A stretch of 64,000 nt of DNA from contig JAIWNI010000007.1 of NCBI GenBank assembly GCA_025331435.1, positions 186,001 to 250,000 of the forward strand, read 5' to 3'. A model generated the notes under the pieces. It did no database searches. It worked only from the letters and a program-made list of their open reading frames with translations, and had not been told where the DNA came from. The translations under genes were made by a program, and so were the position numbers. Positions within the stretch are counted from its first letter, which is position 1. The number at the start of each line of letters is the position of its first letter. This document shows positions 1-11,673 of the stretch, piece by piece. Source of the DNA: Choanephora cucurbitarum. Its lineage: Eukaryota; Mucoromycota; Mucoromycetes; Mucorales; Choanephoraceae.

Positions 1-1180
1 CCTCCATGTCTTCTGTGAGGATATCTGCTGCCTCAAGTGCGCGGTCGATGTTCTGAGAAGGACTAGGTCCTTCAGCGACCTGCATGTTTGCCATTCTGTT
101 GACTAAAGGGGTACTTGCCTCACCTTCATTTCGTCTGTGCCCTTGTTTGGAGCAAGTTTTGTTGTGGCCAGGCTTGTAAAGACTGCCACAGCGATTGCAA
201 ATTCTGTTGCTTCTCGCATTGTCGTAGACGAACTTCGCCCACTTGGAAGCTTCTGTGCCATTAGGCGCTTCAGTTTGTCTGCTGTTCTTTGTAGCACGCT
301 CAGCAGGAGCGTCTTCTGCGCTACGTTTGTTGGCTGCAGGTAGTTCCAAATCATGGAACCACATGATCATGTCACGGATCTCTTTGCACATGATGTCCTC
401 ACTGCCAGTACTGATGGCATGATGGATCTTAGACCTCCACTCTGAAGGAAAAAGACTGCATTGAACAATGAATGAATACTCATCCACACTGAGTCTTTTG
501 AAATCCACGAGGGATGTAGCCTCCAACCAGCGCTCAGCAAACTGGCGGTTGTTTTCGTCTTTCTTAGGGACGATTCTGAACAAGGCTTTAACGCTTCTGG
601 CTCTTTCCAGTGGGGTGTCCACGTACTCAGATAACCATAGCTTGACGGTCTCCCAATTAGGCACTAGACCTTGGGCAGACGCGCGCTTCATCTGAAGCTC
701 ATAATGTTCCCGAAAGTTTTTACCCAAAATTGAGGGCATGCACTTACGGTGCTCAAGGTCCAGATTAACACCTTGACTTAAGGCGTATCTTTCCACATGG
801 GCAAAGAAAAGTTTCACGTTGCGATAAACGCCTCCGTGTGCACCTACTGGTTGCTCAATTGCGCCAAGTAAGTGAGGCATCTTCTCAATGTTGAGTTCAC
901 TGCCTTTTTTATCCAACTTGTGGAATACAATGGATTCTGGATAAGTTTCTTGACATAAAATTCGAAACTTCTCAGCTTCTTGAGCGGCTTTCTCAGCTTG
1001 GTTGAGTAGTTCCGCGTCTCTGTTGCCTTTGCGAGCACTTTCTCTGTATTGTCGTCTAAAATCGACAGCTTCCTGTTGGAGCTCTCTCCAAAAGCGAATG
1101 TCTTCAGCTTCTTCTGTGGCTGAGCTGGTGGCTGAGCCCTGGTGGTTGTCTTGAGGTTGCTGTTGTTGTTGTTGTTGCAT
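1..1180 (-). CDS. Gag-like polyprotein of a Ty3-type LTR retrotransposon (partial)
   Basis: An open frame of about 393 codons starts at the ATG at 1180 and runs off the left edge with no stop. It begins with a glutamine run (MQQQQQQQPQ), followed by a charged helical stretch and a capsid-like region containing FREHYELQMKRA, FAERWLEAT and DELWRSKIHH-style segments typical of retrotransposon gag proteins that package the element's RNA. Near the visible end, at about 133-185, is a zinc-knuckle-like motif, CNRCGSLYKPGHNKTC. Its spacing is CX2CX7HX3C rather than the canonical CX2CX4HX4C. Protease and reverse transcriptase would lie outside the window to the left. The frame is undamaged over the visible part, so the element may be fairly young. 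Assignment to Ty3 rather than another LTR group is inference. Confidence 0.7.
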   Translation of the reverse strand, partial: MQQQQQQQPQDNHQGSATSSATEEAEDIRFWRELQQEAVDFRRQYRESARKGNRDAELLNQAEKAAQEAEKFRILCQETYPESIVFHKLDKKGSELNIEKMPHLLGAIEQPVGAHGGVYRNVKLFFAHVERYALSQGVNLDLEHRKCMPSILGKNFREHYELQMKRASAQGLVPNWETVKLWLSEYVDTPLERARSVKALFRIVPKKDENNRQFAERWLEATSLVDFKRLSVDEYSFIVQCSLFPSEWRSKIHHAISTGSEDIMCKEIRDMIMWFHDLELPAANKRSAEDAPAERATKNSRQTEAPNGTEASKWAKFVYDNARSNRICNRCGSLYKPGHNKTCSKQGHRRNEGEASTPLVNRMANMQVAEGPSPSQNIDRALEAADILTEDME

Positions 1181-1221
1181 TGAGATGGTTTCAGAGATGT
1201 TGGTGTCTTCGTTAAAAAAAA

Positions 1222-1386
1222 TGTTGTATTTATCTCGAATATATGAATCTGAACTAGAAAAGTTAACGAGACAAATATAGGCCTGTTTATTAGGTGAAGA
1301 GAAAAAGTGTTAAACACGATAAAAAACTCTTTATAATATGATCGGACTTCTAAGTGCAAATAGAATTGGATGTGGTAAATACCACA
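1222..1386 (-). repeat. Candidate 5' LTR of the retrotransposon
   Basis: This 165-bp stretch lies just upstream of the gag start. On the minus strand it begins TGTGGTATTTACCACA and ends ATACAACA, giving the TG...CA ends expected of an LTR. It contains a TATA-like stretch and an AATAAA-like signal. The outer 16 bp form a near palindrome (7-bp arms, 2-nt centre). No clear tRNA primer-binding site follows it, and the second LTR is outside the window, so this is tentative. Confidence 0.28.
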
Positions 1387-4383
1387 TATACAAGCTGATT
1401 ATACTATTTCGATAAAGCAATCTGTCAAGCAGATACACTAGTTCTTCCAATATATCAGCGCTGGAAAATGAATTTTCTCATTTTTTTCTTTTTCTTTTTT
1501 CTGTGTCATCGTCTACACAAGTAGTCCTTATTGTAATGTAAAATTGCTGACTCTGTTTGCATCTCTATCAAAGAGCCTCCTCTTAATGATTTTCAGAGGC
1601 CAATACCAATCAAACTTAAGAAGCAAAAGACAAGACTTATTCTCCTCCTTTTCTTCTCTCTGGAAAGCCCTTCTGAATAGTTAGTCCTTTGATATCAGTT
1701 AGTTGTTGACTTATTTAATATGTAATACATAAACTTATTTGCTCCCGGCTCTTGCTTTTCCTCATCTTCCTGCCTCCTCTTCTATTGGCACTTCTCTTAA
1801 TGCTTCAACAGCACCATTCAACCAACCGGCATCTTCAATACCAATTAAGTTTCAAGCCAAAATTGATATATCTAATGAGCTTTGTATAGCCAGAGGTCAA
1901 GAGCAAGCAAAGAGTCCACCTTCAAGCGTTATTTGTAGAGCACACAGAGAAGTAGGACAGTTAGCTTATCAAATAGTAAATACAAGCTTCATAAACCTAG
2001 CAAGCAGGAAGAATCCGTAAATTCTATTGATACTTCGGCGATCAAGACAAACTTGAACAACATTTACGAGTTGGAAGAATTAATTAGTAAGTTACAAAAG
2101 GTTTTTGTATACATAACTCAGATAGTTTGTGCTGGTGCTATGCTGTAAAATGCTTCCTACTACATCAATTGGAGAATAGTCAACAGTCTTCTATTGTGTC
2201 TCATTCTCTGTATTATGATCTCTTTTCCCCTCTTTCTCTACAAAGCAAAGATGCTTCACAAGAAATCAGAGATACTTTAGAAAATTTAAAAAAGAAAAGC
2301 TTCAGTTTCAGTTGAAAGATCTCAAAGGCTAAGGTTTTCAGACCATTGTCTTATTGATGACAAGGCAATGAGAGACACTGGTTAGGGACAACATCGTTGG
2401 CATATTTGAGTCAAGAACATTATGTTTCTTTTTGGAATTGTTATCAGAAAACAATAGCGAATTTTATTGTAGCAATTCAATCGCCAAAATGCTCCCCTCC
2501 TTCTCTTACTCCATCATAGAACAAAGGAGGAATTGATGATAACAAACCACTCTTGCTATCATTGACTCTTTCGTGTCAGCTGTATATTGATTTACTGTAT
2601 TCGCTCAATTTACTAGTGTTTAGTTTGAGGATATGTTCAATATAAGAGTAGCAATGCTTTGAAACAAAAATTGCCTCAAGCGCTAAAATACCATTCGATA
2701 CAAAAGTATGCTCAATAGAAGAGTAATATCTGTTAGAAATATAAGCACACCTAATAAAAAGCATACTTTCAATCGGTATTGTATTAACTCATGGATAGAA
2801 CAACACCGGTAAACAACTGGAATTTGATGAATTTTTGTATGCTTTATTGGAATAATTAACCATAAGATGGAATGACAAGATTCAGTTGTAATGTTCGATA
2901 TGTCAAATCCATAAACAACACTCAAAGTAACTCATGGCTATGACATCAGCCATTTTTCCAAAATGATATGATTTTGGCCATGAACCCTTATGAATTAACT
3001 CCACTAAAATGGTCATAATCTAACTCAGCTTCTCATTGTTCTTGTGGACAAATACATGGCAACAACAATAAGAATTCAAGACAATTGGAAATGAAATCTT
3101 TCTCAACTTAAGGCTCGTTGTATGTCGAAAAGTTAAGGAGTACAAAGCAAACACGCAATCTTGAGCTTATAGAATTAAGGGTCATGTTCTTTTCTCTTTT
3201 GAAATTGAAGATGTGCAAGCTGAAACAAGGCTACTCCTGCATCTTAGTTGTTGCAAATTAAATGGCATAAAGCCATTTATTTCGCTGTAGATAACTTGCT
3301 GTCGCTAACTGTAAGAATTCTGTAAATCCACCTATATATTGCACATAGACGTAGTATGGTTACTATTGATGGCAACTGCACAGACATGTGTTTTGTTGTG
3401 ATATATAGGAGAATGTTAAGCTGACATATATGAAGTCCAAATTGGAAGTGCTAATGAGCGGCTTCCCAAAAAAGAGGTAAATCTTTTTTTTAAAAGTCGT
3501 ACAAAATCTTATTTTTTTAATGAAAATCTTTGGTAATAAACCATAAACTGTTCATACAATCAACTACTCTAGGACATAGTGTTCATGGTTCTATAGAAGA
3601 TATTGTTTGCATATTGGAATTCTGTTCTTTGGTCAAGTCAAGTACTGTAGAGTGAACGTTTTAAATAGCTTAGATAACTTCTGTATGAATTATGAAGTGA
3701 ATAAACGCCACTACAAGACAATTGTCTTCAAGTGGGAAATTAGTGTTAGCCAATTTATTTGTTATCGAGCATAATCCACTTAAATTAAAGAAACCCCATT
3801 GTTTCAAAAGAATAGCACTTTTCGAGAGCTAATTTCGCGTTCAAAAATTCTTACATGCTTCTCTATTATCCTTTCTCAACAGTTTTGTCTGGTCAATAAA
3901 ACCACAGGCTTTAACTCAAGCCCATACAGAATCCAATCAATTCCACGACAAAACAATCGAGAGATACAACATCAAGTTTTCATGGTTCCCTCTACTGAGA
4001 GGAACAAACACTACACTTACTGATGATTAAAAGGAAAAGACAGTTGGCTTGTTCCTGGTCGAACCTATTCAGCTCCAAAAGACCACTGCAAAAGAGTATT
4101 AATTGCAGGCTATTTTTTTTTGTTACTTCTGAGTTGTTTTGTATGGTTGTAGTTTTTGGAACAAAGAGAAAATAAAAATTACTTTTCGTTCTCGACTCCC
4201 TTATTTTCACCAAAGCGAATGGATAGGCCTATTTCAGATCTGAAATTAAATAATCAGTTACACATTCTAATCGGGGTAGGCTAAATCCACAGCACACAAG
4301 CTTACAGATCCTTTAAATAGCTTTTTTATTGTATTTACCAAATTATAGATTTTCTTTCTTTTCTTTATTCATTAGTGTAGATT
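1387..4383. other. Intergenic, AT-rich, no supported gene
   Basis: Only short open frames (62-93 codons at 1739-2020, 2127-2315, 2683-2925, 3799-4023) are present. None shows a recognisable domain, good splice structure or fungal codon bias. Scattered protein-like stretches may be decayed transposon sequence, but I cannot assign them. The last 60 bases before 4384 are T-rich and probably contain the promoter/5' UTR of the next gene. Confidence 0.5.
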
Positions 4384-5490
4384 ATGAGGCCCTCTTTAAA
4401 AAGATCAGTTTTATTCACTTTATTGCTATTGCAATGTAGCCATGTTACATATGCTCAAGCAGGATCTAGTGCGGGTGGTCTTATAAGTGATATAATCAAT
4501 GGCCCTCAAGAGACAGCAACAACAGCTGTCGCTAGTTCTTCTCAGGAACAGGCTTCATCCGTTGTAGCTCCCATCACAACTACGAAAACTGCTGCCACTA
4601 CTACTGAATTCGCTACTACTCTCACTGATGCTCCTTATATAACAACCGAATTAGAGCAAACAAGGACAAGGACACAGTCTTTTCAAACTTTGACAGATGA
4701 TTTTATAACTACAACCAAAGGACATAAAACTCATGCCCGAGTTACTACCACTCTATATGACAGCACAGATACTGGCATTTCTAAAACCTCTTCGAGCACA
4801 GCTAGTGTAACATCAAAACCTACCAATGCAGCTGCTGAAAATAATGATACACCCAATAAAACAGGGATTGTTGCTGGTTCAGTAGTCGGTTGTCTTGGTA
4901 AATTGATCTAGAAAAGAACATGGATTCATGCTAGAATGGCGCTAATACCTTTTTTTTTTTCAAAATTAGTTGCTGTAGCTCTTATAGGTGGTCTCTTGAC
5001 TTGGATGAATCGTCGTGGAGGATGTACTAGTCGCACGCGCCGTAGAGATAAAACTAGTAACGATTTTGAAGGGGGAGCAAACGATTATAAGATGACTGAA
5101 GATCATGTTGGAGATAACATGCATGCTTCAAACTCTCCCTTCCAACATGCTCGTCGCTTTGTACCTCCTACATCAGGTTACATGAATCTGAACGATGAAG
5201 AGCATGCGTATCACCAAGAAATGAATAAGCCAAATTACCAGTATGCACCCGAATATAATAGTAACACAGTAGGTTCACAAAACCCTCAAGCAGAATATTA
5301 CCAACAAGGTTATTATAATGCTGGTCAACCACCATCAGAATACTCATCACCCAATGCATATCAACAACCCTACTACAACACTGCTACAGGACCTAACCTT
5401 ACCTCTCCTAATGTTACTAATACAGTGGTTGGCTCCAACTACCAACCAATGAAACCAGACCAAATAGAACAGAAGCCAAATGCAGCTTAA
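4384..5490 (+). CDS. Single-pass membrane protein with Ser/Thr-rich ectodomain
   Basis: Two exons, 4384-4897 and 4970-5490, are separated by a 72-nt intron (donor GTAAAT, branch GCTAATA, acceptor TTAG); joining gives 344 residues. Residues 1-24 form a signal peptide ending near TYAQA. Residues 25 to about 155 are rich in Thr/Ser and probably heavily O-glycosylated. The splice junction falls inside one transmembrane helix (GIVAGSVVGCL joined to VAVALIGGLLTW, about residues 161-184), followed by a stop-transfer cluster (RTRRRDK). The cytoplasmic tail of about 150 residues is rich in Tyr, Gln, Asn and Pro (YQQGYYNAG, YQQPYYNTA). The architecture resembles fungal mid2-like or mucin-type wall-stress sensors, but no WSC or other named domain is visible, so a sensor role is only a guess. 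Confidence 0.75.
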
Positions 5491-5576
5491 ATGAGAAGAC
5501 TAGAAATTCCTTAAAATACATATACTTGTGCATCTATTTTTTATTATTTATTTTAATATACAAATATTAAACAGTT

Positions 5577-6814
5577 TTACTCTTGTTGCATCTTTACATC
5601 CTTCAAGGTCAATACTAAAGGAACATGGTCACTAGCTCCCCAGCCTTCATGTCGAATTTCACTTGAGACGACATGATCCATTAAATCTGGAGTCACAGTA
5701 AAATAATCCAACCGCCATCCCATCAACTTCTCTCTGCACTTAAAACGGTAGCCATAGAATGTATAATGCCCCTTTTGCTCAGGGTTGAAATGGCGCCAAG
5801 TGTCAATTAAACCAGGCAAAGAATTGTCTTCTCCAGAAGGATTCAACACTTTGCTAAAATCAGTTCGCTCTTCGATTGTGAAACCAGCAGATCGTTGGTT
5901 TGTCTCAGGACGAGCTAAATCATTCTCTGTATGAGCAACATTCAAGTCACTGTTTGGGAAACATAAGAAATCAGATTGACTTCAATAAACATAGATAGAC
6001 TAGACAAGCTTACCCTGTCCAAATAACTGATTTTCCCTCCTTTTGAAGTGATCGTATATATTTTTCCATATGTTCATTGAATACACGTCTCTCAGGCAAT
6101 CGAACCAACTTATCACCAGCATTAGGAACATAACAGCCAATGATTGTGAAACTAGGGAATGTCAAGGAAATCACTCGGCCACGCGTCTTTTGCTCATAAC
6201 CTGGAATACCATAAATGATCTTTTCAGGCTTAAATTTAGAGAAAAAGGCAACACCGGCTAATTTTTCGTGTTAGTTCTTCCTTGAATCAGCCAAACAGGA
6301 ATAATTTACCATAGCCCTTCTTTTCATCACAACCCCAATAGCGGTATTTGTAAATCTTGTCGTTGACAGCAGTAGATAAAGCAGCACTCAGCTTGTGTTC
6401 TTGAATACAAACAATATCAGCATCCTCAGCGTCAATATATCTATTGAATCCCTTCTTAATACAGGCCTGTAAACCTGCTACGTTGTATGAAGCAATCTTA
6501 ATGGATCCTTCAGGCTTGAACGGAATATTGAATTTTTCAGGGAAGGTCATATTGTTGGGTAAACTAGGGTCAAAGGGCTCCCAAGCCTTTGCTTTGGGCT
6601 TACTAGTGAGCTTTGGTTTCTTTGACTCTTCTGTTTGTTCAACAGGTTCAGCAGAATGCGATCGCTTTCTCGCGAGCTTAACGGTAGTGCTTTGAGTCTG
6701 TACTGTCTTGGCCATGGAACGATAAATAAGTGGTATATGAGATCGCGGGTAAAAAGATCTCAAATTTTTCGTAAAGAAGGGTCGGAACACAGAAAACGCT
6801 TTCATAAATAACAA
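5577..6814 (-). CDS. APEX1: AP endonuclease, ExoIII/APEX1 family
   Basis: Exons (minus strand) are 6310-6814, 6014-6257 and 5577-5949; the introns are 52 and 64 nt. The join gives 373 residues. The family cuts the DNA backbone 5' of abasic sites in base-excision repair, using Mg2+ and a DNase-I-like fold. Signatures seen are KIASYNVAGLQA, IVCIQEHKLS (catalytic Glu), the junction GYAGVAFFSK, GCYVPNAG, the exon 2/3 junction VIWTGDLNVAHT, MGWRLDYF and the closing GASDHVPLVL (catalytic Asp-His). The first ~110 residues are a basic, lysine-rich extension with RKRSHS and KKPKLTSKPK runs, likely nuclear targeting. An internal Met at 6717 (MAKTVQTQ) could be the nuclear start, while the longer start adds an Arg/Phe-rich leader that could send a form to mitochondria. 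It lacks the PCNA-binding and GRF-zinc tail of Apn2/APEX2. Confidence 0.88.
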
Positions 6815-8230
6815 GCTTGAATTGTTCTCTTTTTTTTTTTGTTCTAAAAATGCAGTTTAGGCCCAGTCACATTTAGTGCATTAAGCTGTCTACATTAATA
6901 TAAAGAACTGATATAATGGAATCAATCAATCAGATAAGCAAAGTCATAAAGGAAGAGAGTTAAGTTTAAGGTCTCTAAATGATAGCCTCAGACTTGCAAA
7001 GCATAAAACAACCTGAATGTACACAATTCCCGACTATGTTCATAGTTACATCTTTGACATAGCAGCAAATTGAGCACAACGATCTTCTCAATGGAGTGTA
7101 AAACCTAAAGAGATTCAGCTTTAGAACCTATACTGACAGGGCGAAGTAACTGCGGGTCACAATATACACAATAAGCAGAATCAGTCTCCCGAAAATCAAA
7201 CTTTTCTCAACATGAAATATTAACATGCGCATCAAGAATACGGTGATTGACACAGTTAGAGACACAAATTTCAAAGAGTTTAGTAGATGGATCTTTTGGT
7301 GAAATGATGCTTTTGTGCTTTACCCCAAAAGTTACGCACACACTATCGACAGTAAGCTTGCGATAGCTGTTTTTAAGGGTTGTTGAAAAAACTATCTCCG
7401 TGTGTTGCAGAATGCATTGAAAAGCATAACCATCACTTCGAAAATACAAATCTCCAAGGTTAATCTCGAATGTTTTGGGAATATTTAGCAACTAGTTATC
7501 AACAATTGACAATTAGAATGCGGTTGCCATGAGATTCTATATCATCAACCCGAGAAACAAACAAAATATCAAACTGTTAAATTACGATAAAGAGATCAAA
7601 ACAGTTTGTATCAGCAATCACACACAAAGCTGTGCTTGAGTGAGTCCAAAATATTTCTAAATGACAAAGCGAATTTGACAATTGTTAAGCAAGGAAAAAC
7701 GATACCTAGAAGTTGATCAAAGTAAGCTTTTTTTTTGTTTAGGCATCTACTTGAATGTTAAATTGTTTCAATTAACTTACCTTTCAGTCAATTGAAAGCC
7801 TCACACTAGAGTCGAAAAAGCATAGGTAATGATTTTCTACCTCATGACGGCGGGGGAACAGGAGGGAACATAATGCTGCAAATCTTTACTCGTTTAAATC
7901 CCCGCTTTTTTTTTCTGAGTGAGAGAGTGGAGTGGGGGTGTGGAATGAAGCGCAAGAGAGAAAAGAAGTAATCAAGATCCGCCAACTGGATGAATCTTCC
8001 CTTTCATTCTATTGCTGCCTTTGGGAGGTAAACTATTCATCCATCCATCCATCCATCTCAATCATACATCAACAAAGTAGCCTGAACACTAACTGTTGCT
8101 TGTTTTATTTTACTTTTCCTATGATAATAATCACCAAATTGACAACTTTGGACTACTTTATTTTTCTCTACATTATGAAAATCACATGCATAATTCATCA
8201 TCCACATCAGATAATTGAATAATCAGCAAT
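6815..8230. other. Intergenic between AP endonuclease and eL34
   Basis: These 1.4 kb sit between divergent genes. One 94-codon open frame on the minus strand at 7207-7491 has no recognised motif. From about 7850 there are a G-rich stretch, a T-run and a CATC microsatellite, which with the short distance to the eL34 start suggests the ribosomal protein promoter. No RNA gene is seen. Confidence 0.5.
8038..8057. repeat. (CATC)5 microsatellite
   Basis: Five tandem CATC units lie in the upstream region of the eL34 gene, about 175 bp before its start codon. Confidence 0.9.
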
Positions 8231-8693
8231 ATGGCTCAAAGACTTACTTACAGACGTCGTCTCTCTTACAACACTCGTTCCAACCGTGTTAAGGCTGTTA
8301 AGACTCCCGGTAATGTCTCCTTTTTTGTAGATCAGTTTTTGAACGCACAATACTCATGTTTTATTGAATATATTTAGGTGGTAACCTTGTCTACCAATAC
8401 CAAAAGAAGCCTGTCAAGGCTCCTCGTTGTGGTGACTGTGGTGAAACCCTCGCTGGTGTAAGTTTTTATTCTCTTCAAAAAAAAAACCAGAAAAAACTCA
8501 TCGCTTTTCTTCTCTTTTTTAGATCAAGGCTCTCCGTGCTCGTGAATTCGCCACTGTCTCCAAGACTAACAAGCACGTCAGCCGTGCTTACGGTGGTTCC
8601 CGCTGTGCTCACTGTGTCAGAAACCGTATTGTCCGTGCTTTCTTGATTGAAGAACAAAAGATCGTCAAGAAGGTTCTCAAGGCTCAAAAATAA
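8231..8693 (+). CDS. RPL34: 60S ribosomal protein eL34
   Basis: Exons are 8231-8309, 8378-8457 and 8523-8693, with introns of 68 and 65 nt. The product is 109 residues, the usual size for this large-subunit protein. It starts [18 protein letters not shown], has the zinc-binding-type [10 protein letters not shown] motif followed by [10 protein letters not shown] (paired CxxC), and ends in the lysine-rich VKKVLKAQK. Codon choice is strongly biased to C/G-ending codons (CTC, GTC, AAG), as expected of a highly expressed gene and unlike neighbouring genes. The very short first exon and two introns are typical of fungal ribosomal-protein genes. The upstream region is G- and T-rich with a CATC repeat. 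Confidence 0.97.
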
Positions 8694-10473
8694 ATTATTT
8701 TTGCATAGCGTACAAAATAAAGACACCCCTAAAAATCAGCAGAGACATACATGCGCACAGACTTTTGTTCTAACCAAGTGTTTTCTAAAGACTGAGAGAG
8801 AAGAGATTAGCATAGAGAAGGGTTACACAGCATGATTATGGAAAGAAAGAGGAGATGTAAGAAAGGAGAGTGATAACCAGTTAGGGTGGCAAATTATGCT
8901 AAAGCGGTTAGCCTTATCCTTCCAGTATACCTCGACTAAATCTAGAGGTGTACTACTACAAAAAAAAAGAAACGAAAGATGTAATGAATGACACTTTTTA
9001 AGCCTTTTGCAAAAAAGAAAAATATGGTTTCTTGCAAGTGTCGTGAGGGTTAAAAGATGCGTCTATGTTGTAGTCCTTTGTACGTTTCTTTTCTGTAACG
9101 CTAATGAAGATGATTATATCTCATTGCGAACATTTTTGGTCAGTATACTTATTCAACTATCAATATATGTCATATTTCATCTCCTGTGTGTTATCTAGTT
9201 GATAAACGAATTTAAGAATCACGAATTAGTCTCTAAAATAGACTCTTTACTCCAACCCAACAGATCTAAATGATTAGCGAGATTAGCAAGTCAATTTTAA
9301 CAACAACAAAAAACTTACTCAAGCCGGTTATCACGCTTGGTCTGTAGCTAATACATCGCTTCTTTTACAAAAGGATGCTGGAAGACAATAGCAAGAGCAA
9401 ACAGTTTGTCTCTTGAACTTGTATTACGGCGATTTTGAACAGAAGTGCAGTTATAATTATAGCAGATGAAGAAAACGTTGATTTCCCTATAGATTACTTT
9501 AGCTTGCTTGATAGTACGCGATTTTGCATAAATAAACTTGTTGAAACAATAGGTATATGTTTGTGAAGGATATTTTTTATTCGTGATATAGACAGTTGTA
9601 TATTTTGATTACATGCCTTGCTTCCGAGTGCAGTCATATCTTAGGTTACCTCCTATTCTTAAGCCTACGCTATACCTTCAGTTACCAGTCATCATCACCA
9701 GGCCTTTTCTTTTCAGTTCTTCTTTAAGAGGATTTGGTCTTCAGATTTACCAAACAATACAAGACTATAGGGTAATACAAGAATTGCGTTAAAGTTATTG
9801 AATGACTCAGTATAAATACTCTTGTAATAATCAGGATAGATCCCTCTCTGACTTTATTCTAAAATGAATTGTGCAATCCGCTTCAAAGTACTTCCCCCTT
9901 TGACTCCAATTCTATCTATCTCTAAACTTAGCAAGTGGCTGCTTTATTTGGTTGGGTATTCCCAATACTGCAGAAGTGCCAGTTAAAGGCGGGATGTTGC
10001 TTCTAAGCCTCGATTTGGTGAATTACCTAGAGTGTGATCAAAATTTTCTTGTAAGTCACCAGAGGAGGCCTTCACCAACAAAGGTTCGCCTTAACCATGG
10101 TAGCCTATCCCATTGGCATAACCGTCTTTGTTTTTAACCCATGCTCACATGCCAATCAAGCCTGTACTTTTCTGCAAAAAAAAAACATCTCTGTATTGCA
10201 AAAAGCAGTTTGAAGAAGGTTTATCATAGGCTTAAACGATAAAATCATTGGCTTTTTCCTACCCAGGTATGTCCAGTGAGACAAGAAAAGCTCTCTGTCA
10301 AGTTTCAAGGCGATCGGCAAAGATGAATAGATTTTGGTTTCTTCATGTTGAATTTTTGAATAAGACAAAGAAAAATAGTGGGTGAAAGAAATTCAAATTT
10401 TTTATATTTTTGACAATGCATAAATGTTACGTTTTATTTTATCTTTGCTTCTCGATTACTGCTATTTTGCAAC
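8694..10473. other. Intergenic, contains a TnpB-like relic
   Basis: Apart from the relic at 9318-9434, I see only unassigned short frames (9007-9198, 9952-10137) without motifs. The T-rich block at about 10385-10470 is probably the 5' region of the sugar-nucleotide transporter. Confidence 0.5.
9318..9434 (-). pseudogene. C-terminal relic of a TnpB/Fanzor-like nuclease
   Basis: Read on the minus strand, this encodes a stretch with SRDKLFALAI followed by QHPFVKEAMY, an in-frame stop, then LQTKRDN. The same segments occur in the larger broken gene at 29.3-31.9 kb (GRDKLSALAI and QHPFVQEAVYWLRAKRD). The DNA also matches directly: both copies read cgcttcttNtacaaaagga. The RD(x)xAxAI motif corresponds to the last RuvC motif of TnpB-family proteins. 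About 40 codons remain and the segment between the two matching blocks has been lost, so this is a dead fragment. Confidence 0.6.
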
Positions 10474-11661
10474 ATGGGTAAACAGCATATGGCATTCTCT
10501 TTTTTCTCTGTTAATTTATATGCTTAAGTTAGTTTTTTGCTAGATAAAACGAGCCTCAAATATCTGTCTCTGTTTATTTTGGTCTTACAGAATAGTGCAC
10601 TCATCTTGACGATGAGGTATACTCGAGCCAGTGTACCAGAAGACGAGCTCTATTTAGCATCCACTGCTGTGCTCTTGAGTGAAGTCCTAAAGTCGCTTGT
10701 CTGTTTAACCGTTATCTACTCTCTCTTGCCCAGTCGAATTCGCTCTCTGTCTAATTTGAATTTGTTTCTCTATCAAGAGTTTGTACTTCGTTGGTCAGAA
10801 TCTATTAAACTAGCTATACCGGCGATTCTATATCTTATTCAGGTAAACTAGATACAAAAGAGAGATGCGAAAAAGGAAAAGAGAATGGTTTACTAATATG
10901 ACTAGAATAATCTTCAATACGTGGCAGCTACTCATTTAGATGCAGCTACGTTTCAAGTCACTTATCAATTGAAAATCTTGACCACAGCTTTCTTTAGTGT
11001 CATCTTACTTCATCGTAGATTATCCAATACAAAATGGATTGCCCTTAGCATTTTGACAGCAGGTATTGCGTTAGTCGTCTTGCCAAAAAACGCTCTAAGT
11101 CAATGGCTTGGCCAGGATGACCTAGAGCAAGAGACAAGTCGTATTGGCAACCAATACAACATAAAAGGATTTATTGCTGTCTTATTTGCCTGTATCCTTT
11201 CTGGTATTGCAGGTGTCTATTTTGAAAAGATTGTAAAGCAAGCACATAAAGAACAAGACATCGAAGGCTATCAAGCTGAACCTGTCGTACTACTCAATAT
11301 TCCTGTAGATGACAAGATGCAGCTCTGGATTCGCAATATTCAACTTTCTGTCTTCTCTGTTTTGTTAGGAGGTTTGTTTGTAGTAGGACTACAAGATGGT
11401 ACTCGCATCATACAGGATGGGTTCTTTCAACATTATTCAACCTTGACCTGGGTTGTCATTTTCATACAAGCAGGTGGCGGCTTAATTGTAGGCTTAGTGG
11501 TGCGCTATGCTGATAATATTTTAAAGGGATTTGCTACTAGCATCAGTATCATTCTATCTAGTTTATTGAGCGTTTGGCTATTTGGTTCACAAGTCAATAT
11601 GGTATTTGGTATAGGCGCTTGTCTTGTAATCTATGCTACCTTTATGTATGGTCGATCATAA
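10474..11661 (+). CDS. Golgi nucleotide-sugar transporter (UDP-galactose/UDP-GlcNAc type, SLC35A)
   Basis: Exons are 10474-10477 (only ATGG), 10544-10842 and 10906-11661; introns are 66 and 63 nt. The product is 352 residues, the usual length for UDP-galactose transporters such as fission-yeast Gms1. The tiny first exon restores MDKTSLKYLSLFILVLQNSALIL, the standard start of the family; without it exon 2 has no Met. About ten hydrophobic helices are visible. Family signatures are LQNSALILTMRYTR, the junction YLIQNNLQYVAATHLDAATFQV, YQLKILTTAFFSV and, near the end, YADNILKGFATSISII. It exchanges UDP-sugar for UMP across the Golgi membrane to feed glycosylation. The exact sugar cannot be told from sequence. 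The stop lies 12 bp from the MFAP1 stop on the other strand. Confidence 0.92.
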
Positions 11662-11673
11662 AACCTTTTTTTA

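Noticed and set aside
2650..2950. Possible decayed transposase
   Set aside because: Repeated AT-rich words and scattered protein-like stretches, but no conserved motif or element ends could be found.
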